Below, in pieces: positions 60,283 through 64,000 of a DNA stretch of 64,000 bases. The DNA is from Propionibacteriaceae bacterium AM104-82 (GTDB lineage Bacteria > Actinomycetota > Actinomycetes > Propionibacteriales > Propionibacteriaceae), in contig JAQDQK010000013.1 in the NCBI GenBank assembly GCA_027658995.1, positions 29,613-93,612 of the forward strand, given 5' to 3'. Under the pieces are notes generated by a model that did no database searches, had not been told where the DNA came from, and saw nothing but the letters and a program-made list of their open reading frames with translations. Within the stretch, counting starts at the first letter, position 1. Each line of letters begins with the position of its first letter. The translations under genes were made by a program, and so were the position numbers.

Positions 60283-63200
60283 TGAAATACTTTGCCTCCG
60301 GGTGGTGCAACACGATCGCGTCGGTTGACTGTTCGGGATGGAGCTGAAGCTCCTCGCTCAGGGCGACCCCGATGCGGGAGGGGTCGAGCAGTCCCACCAG
60401 GGTACGTCGATCCTCAAGATCGGGGCATGCGGGGTAGCCAAACGAGTACCGGGAGCCGCGGTAGGCCTGGTCGCGGATCGCCGAGTCGATGTCGCCGTCG
60501 GCGGCTCCGAGGCCCAGTTCGTCGCGGATCCGGGAGTGCCACAGCTCGGCGAGCGCCTCGGTGAGCTGGACCGACAGGCCGTGCAGTTCGAGGTAGTCGC
60601 GGTAGGCGTTGGCCTCGAAGAGCCGCTGGGTCGCCTGCGCGACCTGCGGGCCCATCGTGACCAGTTGCATGGCGAGCACGTCGGGGCCAAGTTCCGCTGC
60701 CTCGTCCTTGTCGCGGAAGAAGTCGGCGAGGCAGAGTTGGCGGCCCCGGCGCTGACGCGGGAACGTGAACCGGGCGACCTCGCGCTCCGGGTCCTCCGGC
60801 GAGCCGAGGATCAGCGTCTCCGCCTCGGAGTGGACGGGGAAGTAGCCGTAGACGACGCCGAAGTTGGCGAGGCTCTCGGTCTTGATCCGGTCGAGCCACA
60901 TCCGCAGGTGTGGCATCGCCTCGTTCTCGACGAGTTCCTCGTAGCTGGGCCCGCCCTTGAGCGACTTGAGGCCCCATTGCCCGACGAAGGTCGCGCGGTG
61001 GTCGAGCCAGGCGTTGACGTCGGCGAGCGAGATGCCCTTGACGACGCGCGATCCCCAGAACGGAGGGGTCGGCACGTCGATGCCGCGGGCGACGTCGGAG
61101 CGGACGCCCAGTTGGGGCTCGACGACCTCGACGAGCGAGGTCTTGGCGATCCGGCGCTGGCGGGGCTGCGGCAGTTCGGCGCCGGGAACCCCGTTCTTGA
61201 CGGCCATCACGGCGTCCATCAGCGCGAGGCCCTCGAACGCGTCCTTGGCGTAGCGGACCTCGCCGTCGAAGATGTCGTTGAGGTCGTGCTCGACGAAGGT
61301 GCGGGTCAGCGCCGCGCCGCCGAGCAGCACGGGGTACTTCTCCCCCAGCCCGAGCCGGTTCAGTTCGACGAGGTTGTCCTTCATGACAAGCGTCGACTTC
61401 ACGAGCAGGCCGGACATGCCGATGGCGTCGGCCTTGTTCTCCTCCGCGGCGTCCACGATGGCCTGGATCGGCTGCTTGATGCCGATGTTGATGACGGTGT
61501 AGCCGTTGTTGCTGACGATGATGTCGACGAGGTTCTTGCCGATGTCGTGCACGTCGCCGCGCACGGTGGCCAGCACGAGGGTGCCCTTGCCCGCTCCGGC
61601 AGACGACTTGTCCATGTGTGGCTCGAGGTAGGCCACGGCGGTCTTCATCACCTCGGCCGACTGCAGCACGAAGGGCAACTGCATCTGCCCGGAGCCGAAC
61701 AGTTCGCCGACGACCTTCATGCCCGCGAGGAGGTCCTCGTTGATGATGCCGAGCGCCGGCTTGGTCTGCAGCGCCTCGTCGAGGTCGGCGTCGAGGCCCT
61801 TGCCCTCGCCGTCGATGATGCGGCGCTGGAGTCGCTCGGCGAGCGGGAGGGCCGCGAGTTCGGCGGCGCGGGAGGCGCGCACCGAGGCCGCAGAGACGCC
61901 CTCGAAAAGTTCCAGGTAGCGCGACAGCGGGTCGTAGTCGCCGTCGCGGCGGTCGTAGACGAGGTCGAGGGCGACCTTGCGCTGTTCCTCAGGGATGCGG
62001 TCCATCGGCAGGATCTTGGCGCTGTGCACGATCGCGGAGTCGAGGCCCGCCTGCACGCACTCGTTGAGGAACACCGAGTTGAGCACGATGCGCGCGGCCG
62101 GGTTGAGGCCGAAGGACACGTTGCTGACGCCGAGCGTGGTGCGGACCCCGGGGTAGCGGCGCTTCAGTTCGCGGATCGCGTCGATGGTCTCGATGCCGTC
62201 GCGGCGGGTCTCCTCCTGGCCGGTGGCGATGGGGAACGTGAGGCAGTCGACGAGGATGTCGCCGACGTCCATGCCCCAGTTCTCGACGAGGTCGTCGATC
62301 AGGCGGGAGGCGACGCGCACCTTCCATTCGGCGGTGCGGGCCTGGCCCTCCTCGTCGATGGTGAGCGCGACGACGGCGGCGCCGTGCTCCTTGACGAGCG
62401 GCATCACCTTGCCGAATCGCGAGTCGGGGCCGTCGCCGTCCTCGTAGTTGACGGAGTTGATGATGCTGCGGCCCGCGAGTCGCTCGAGGCCGGCCTGCAG
62501 CACGTGCGGTTCGGTGGAGTCGAGCACGATGGGCAGGGTGACGGCGGTGGAGAGCCGGAACGCGGCCTCTGACATGTCTGCTGCGCCGTCGCGGCCCACG
62601 TAGTCGACGCACAGGTCGAGCACGTGTGCGCCGTCGCGGGCCTGGGCCTTTGCGATGTCGACGCACTCGTCCCAGTTGCCCGCCAGCATGGCGTCGCGGA
62701 AGGCCTTGGAGCCGTTGGCGTTGGTGCGCTCGCCGATGTTGAGGTAGCTGGCGTCCTGCGCGAACGGGACCTCGATGTAGAGGCTGGAACTGGAGCGCTC
62801 GTCCTCGGCGTCGCGGGCGACGACCTCGCGTCCGCTGAAGCGGTCGGCCAGCAGCTTGATGTGCTCCGGGGTGGTGCCGCAGCAGCCACCGATCAGCCCG
62901 AGGCCGAACTCGTCGAGGTACTGCCCGAGCGCCTCTGCGAGACCCTCGGGGCTGAGTGGGTAGCGCGCGCCGTCGGGGGTCAGTTCGGGAAGGCCCGCGT
63001 TGGGCATCGCGCCGACGGTGATGCCCGCCCTGCGGGACAGGTGGCGCAGGTGCTCGCTCATCTCGGCGGGGCCGGTGGCGCAGTTGAGGCCGATGCAGTC
63101 GATGCCGAGGGCCTCGAGGGTGGTCAGGGCGGAGCCGATCTCGCTGCCCAGCAGCATGGTGCCGGTGGTCTCGACGGTGACGTTGACGAGGATCGGCAGT

Positions 63201-63766
63201 TCGACGCCTGCCTTCTCGCGGGCCCGCTTGGCGCCGATCACGGCGGCCTTTGCCTGCAGCAGGTCCTGGCAGGTCTCGATCTGCACTGCGTCGATGCCGC
63301 CGCGGATCATGGCCTCGACCTGACGCTGGTAGGCGTCGCGGACGGTGGAGAACTCGATGTGGCCGAGCGTCGGCAGCTTGGTGCCTGGGCCTACGGAGCC
63401 GAGCACGAAGCGGGGGCGTTCGCTGGTGGAGAACTCGTCGGCGACCTCGCGGGCGATCCTGGCTCCGGCCTCGGAGAGTTCCTCGAGCCGGTCGACGATG
63501 TCGTACTCGGCGAGCGCGGCCTGGTTGGTGCCGAAGGTGTTGGTCTCGACGGCGTCCGAGCCCGCCTCGAAGTAGGCGCGGTGCACGGCGGCGACGACGT
63601 CGGGCCTTGTCACGTTCAGGATCTCGTTGCAGCCCTCGAGGCCCTGGAAGTCGTCCTCCAGCGAGAGATCTCCGAAGGACTGCAGCATGGTGCCCATCGC
63701 CCCGTCGGCGACGAGTACGCGGGTTCCAAGGACGTCTGCAAAGGTGTTCGGCACGGGTGCAACCAT
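60272..63766 (-). CDS. metH: cobalamin-dependent methionine synthase
   Basis: 1164 residues. Homocysteine domain with zinc ligands (GLNCATGP; IGGCCGTTPEH), folate-binding domain (LNIGERTNANGSKAFRDAML...DGAHVLDLCVDYVGRDG), cap helices, the cobalamin domain with DVHDIGKNLVDIIVSNNGYTVINIG, and the reactivation domain ending HHPEAKYFNAG. It remethylates homocysteine. ATG 63766 has no Shine-Dalgarno; a TATGGT box (63762-63767) stands 7 nt before an in-frame GTG at 63754, so a leaderless GTG start is an alternative. No B12 riboswitch is seen upstream. Confidence 0.96.
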   Translation of the reverse strand: MVAPVPNTFADVLGTRVLVADGAMGTMLQSFGDLSLEDDFQGLEGCNEILNVTRPDVVAAVHRAYFEAGSDAVETNTFGTNQAALAEYDIVDRLEELSEAGARIAREVADEFSTSERPRFVLGSVGPGTKLPTLGHIEFSTVRDAYQRQVEAMIRGGIDAVQIETCQDLLQAKAAVIGAKRAREKAGVELPILVNVTVETTGTMLLGSEIGSALTTLEALGIDCIGLNCATGPAEMSEHLRHLSRRAGITVGAMPNAGLPELTPDGARYPLSPEGLAEALGQYLDEFGLGLIGGCCGTTPEHIKLLADRFSGREVVARDAEDERSSSSLYIEVPFAQDASYLNIGERTNANGSKAFRDAMLAGNWDECVDIAKAQARDGAHVLDLCVDYVGRDGAADMSEAAFRLSTAVTLPIVLDSTEPHVLQAGLERLAGRSIINSVNYEDGDGPDSRFGKVMPLVKEHGAAVVALTIDEEGQARTAEWKVRVASRLIDDLVENWGMDVGDILVDCLTFPIATGQEETRRDGIETIDAIRELKRRYPGVRTTLGVSNVSFGLNPAARIVLNSVFLNECVQAGLDSAIVHSAKILPMDRIPEEQRKVALDLVYDRRDGDYDPLSRYLELFEGVSAASVRASRAAELAALPLAERLQRRIIDGEGKGLDADLDEALQTKPALGIINEDLLAGMKVVGELFGSGQMQLPFVLQSAEVMKTAVAYLEPHMDKSSAGAGKGTLVLATVRGDVHDIGKNLVDIIVSNNGYTVINIGIKQPIQAIVDAAEENKADAIGMSGLLVKSTLVMKDNLVELNRLGLGEKYPVLLGGAALTRTFVEHDLNDIFDGEVRYAKDAFEGLALMDAVMAVKNGVPGAELPQPRQRRIAKTSLVEVVEPQLGVRSDVARGIDVPTPPFWGSRVVKGISLADVNAWLDHRATFVGQWGLKSLKGGPSYEELVENEAMPHLRMWLDRIKTESLANFGVVYGYFPVHSEAETLILGSPEDPEREVARFTFPRQRRGRQLCLADFFRDKDEAAELGPDVLAMQLVTMGPQVAQATQRLFEANAYRDYLELHGLSVQLTEALAELWHSRIRDELGLGAADGDIDSAIRDQAYRGSRYSFGYPACPDLEDRRTLVGLLDPSRIGVALSEELQLHPEQSTDAIVLHHPEAKYFNAG

Positions 63767-64000
63767 AGTGCGCCCCGCGCCGGGCTCCCGACCCCGTTTC
63801 ACGCGCGGCCCCACCCGCAGGTGCCTATGCGCAATGCCTGCGGGTGGCGGGCATGACGATGAGCATGTTTGGTTGCTCGTTGCGTGAAGAGCCACGATTC
63901 ATCGGCGTGTCGCCGATCGAGCAACCAAACATGCTCAAGTGCACCCCGTTACCTTGTTGGTAGCCCCAGTTGATGGGGCGACGGTCGCCGGGCCCGGCAT
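63767..64000. promoter_or_regulatory. region upstream of metH
   Basis: 234 bp without a gene. Holds the metH promoter area and the third 78-bp element (63861-63938); beyond 63940 I see nothing I can name. Confidence 0.4.
63861..63938. repeat. 78-bp inverted-arm element, copy 3
   Basis: Left arm GAGCATGTTTGGTTGCTCG (63861-63879) and right arm CGAGCAACCAAACATGCTC (63918-63936, plus AA) are perfectly complementary over 19 bp around exactly 38 bp. The middle differs from copies 1 and 2 and contains its own small hairpin (ATCGGCG-TGT-CGCCGAT). It lies 95 bp upstream of metH. Confidence 0.9.

Noticed and set aside
63767..64000. Cobalamin riboswitch upstream of metH
   Set aside because: No B12-box-like segment or matching stems were seen; only the 78-bp element is there.

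Overview
The window is a contiguous piece of a high-GC actinobacterial chromosome. Supporting evidence: the actinobacterial RNA polymerase factor RbpA, 20S proteasome genes (prcB-prcA), the lnt / polyprenol-phosphate-mannose synthase / fxsA / rbpA neighbourhood known from mycobacteria and relatives, many GTG starts, and many genes whose start codon sits 6-7 nt after a TANNNT -10 box with no Shine-Dalgarno (leaderless transcription). The family is probably a propionibacterium-like actinomycete, but I cannot prove that from the sequence.

Layout. 1-13 kb: housekeeping and amino-acid genes (partial lpd, a helix-turn-helix/MurA-like fusion, pdxY, a glycerophosphodiesterase, rbpA, fxsA, a ppm-type mannosyltransferase, lnt, a 5'-3' exonuclease) and methionine genes metX-metW and metY, with a VIT-type metal transporter that has an iron-box-like site. 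13-16.5 kb: an alpha-glucoside-type ABC importer without its own ATPase. 16.7-29 kb: HAD phosphatase, GntR regulator plus MFS exporter, HNH endonuclease with a small-ORF/terminator leader, M20 amidohydrolase, baeRF-like protein, MMPL transporter with a two-component system. 28-32 kb: secreted lipoproteins (GH114-like, HExxH protein, FKBP isomerase). 32-38 kb: a fructan/sucrose utilisation locus (GH32 enzyme, two permeases, Tat-type binding protein) controlled by a divergent LacI regulator with two clear 18-bp operators. 38.3-46.7 kb: a complete Tad/Flp pilus locus (flp, tadE-like, tadG-like, cpaB, cpaE, cpaF, tadB, tadC, prepilin peptidase) behind a long, strongly structured leader. 46.8-50 kb: an AbiE toxin-antitoxin pair, then a decayed mobile-element remnant bounded by a repeated tRNA-Pro 3' end, with a GNAT gene inside and an intact tRNA-Pro(GGG). 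50-64 kb: methyltransferase, DHFR-like reductase, YdcF-like protein, der, a frameshifted maltokinase-cap-like gene, then operons prcB-prcA-tyrA-cmk and metH-HAD-trmI.

The most unusual signals are (i) three copies of a fixed-geometry 78-bp element (19-bp inverted arms around exactly 38 bp of mostly variable DNA), each located upstream of genes rather than at gene ends; (ii) proteasome core genes without arc/mpa, dop, pup or pafA around them, leading an operon with tyrA and cmk; (iii) two small-ORF-plus-hairpin leaders, ahead of the HNH gene and ahead of the flp pilin; (iv) the HTH-MurA fusion with an inverted repeat at its own promoter; and (v) the tRNA-bounded element remnant. I ran no searches or folding programs; all family calls are by reading the sequence.
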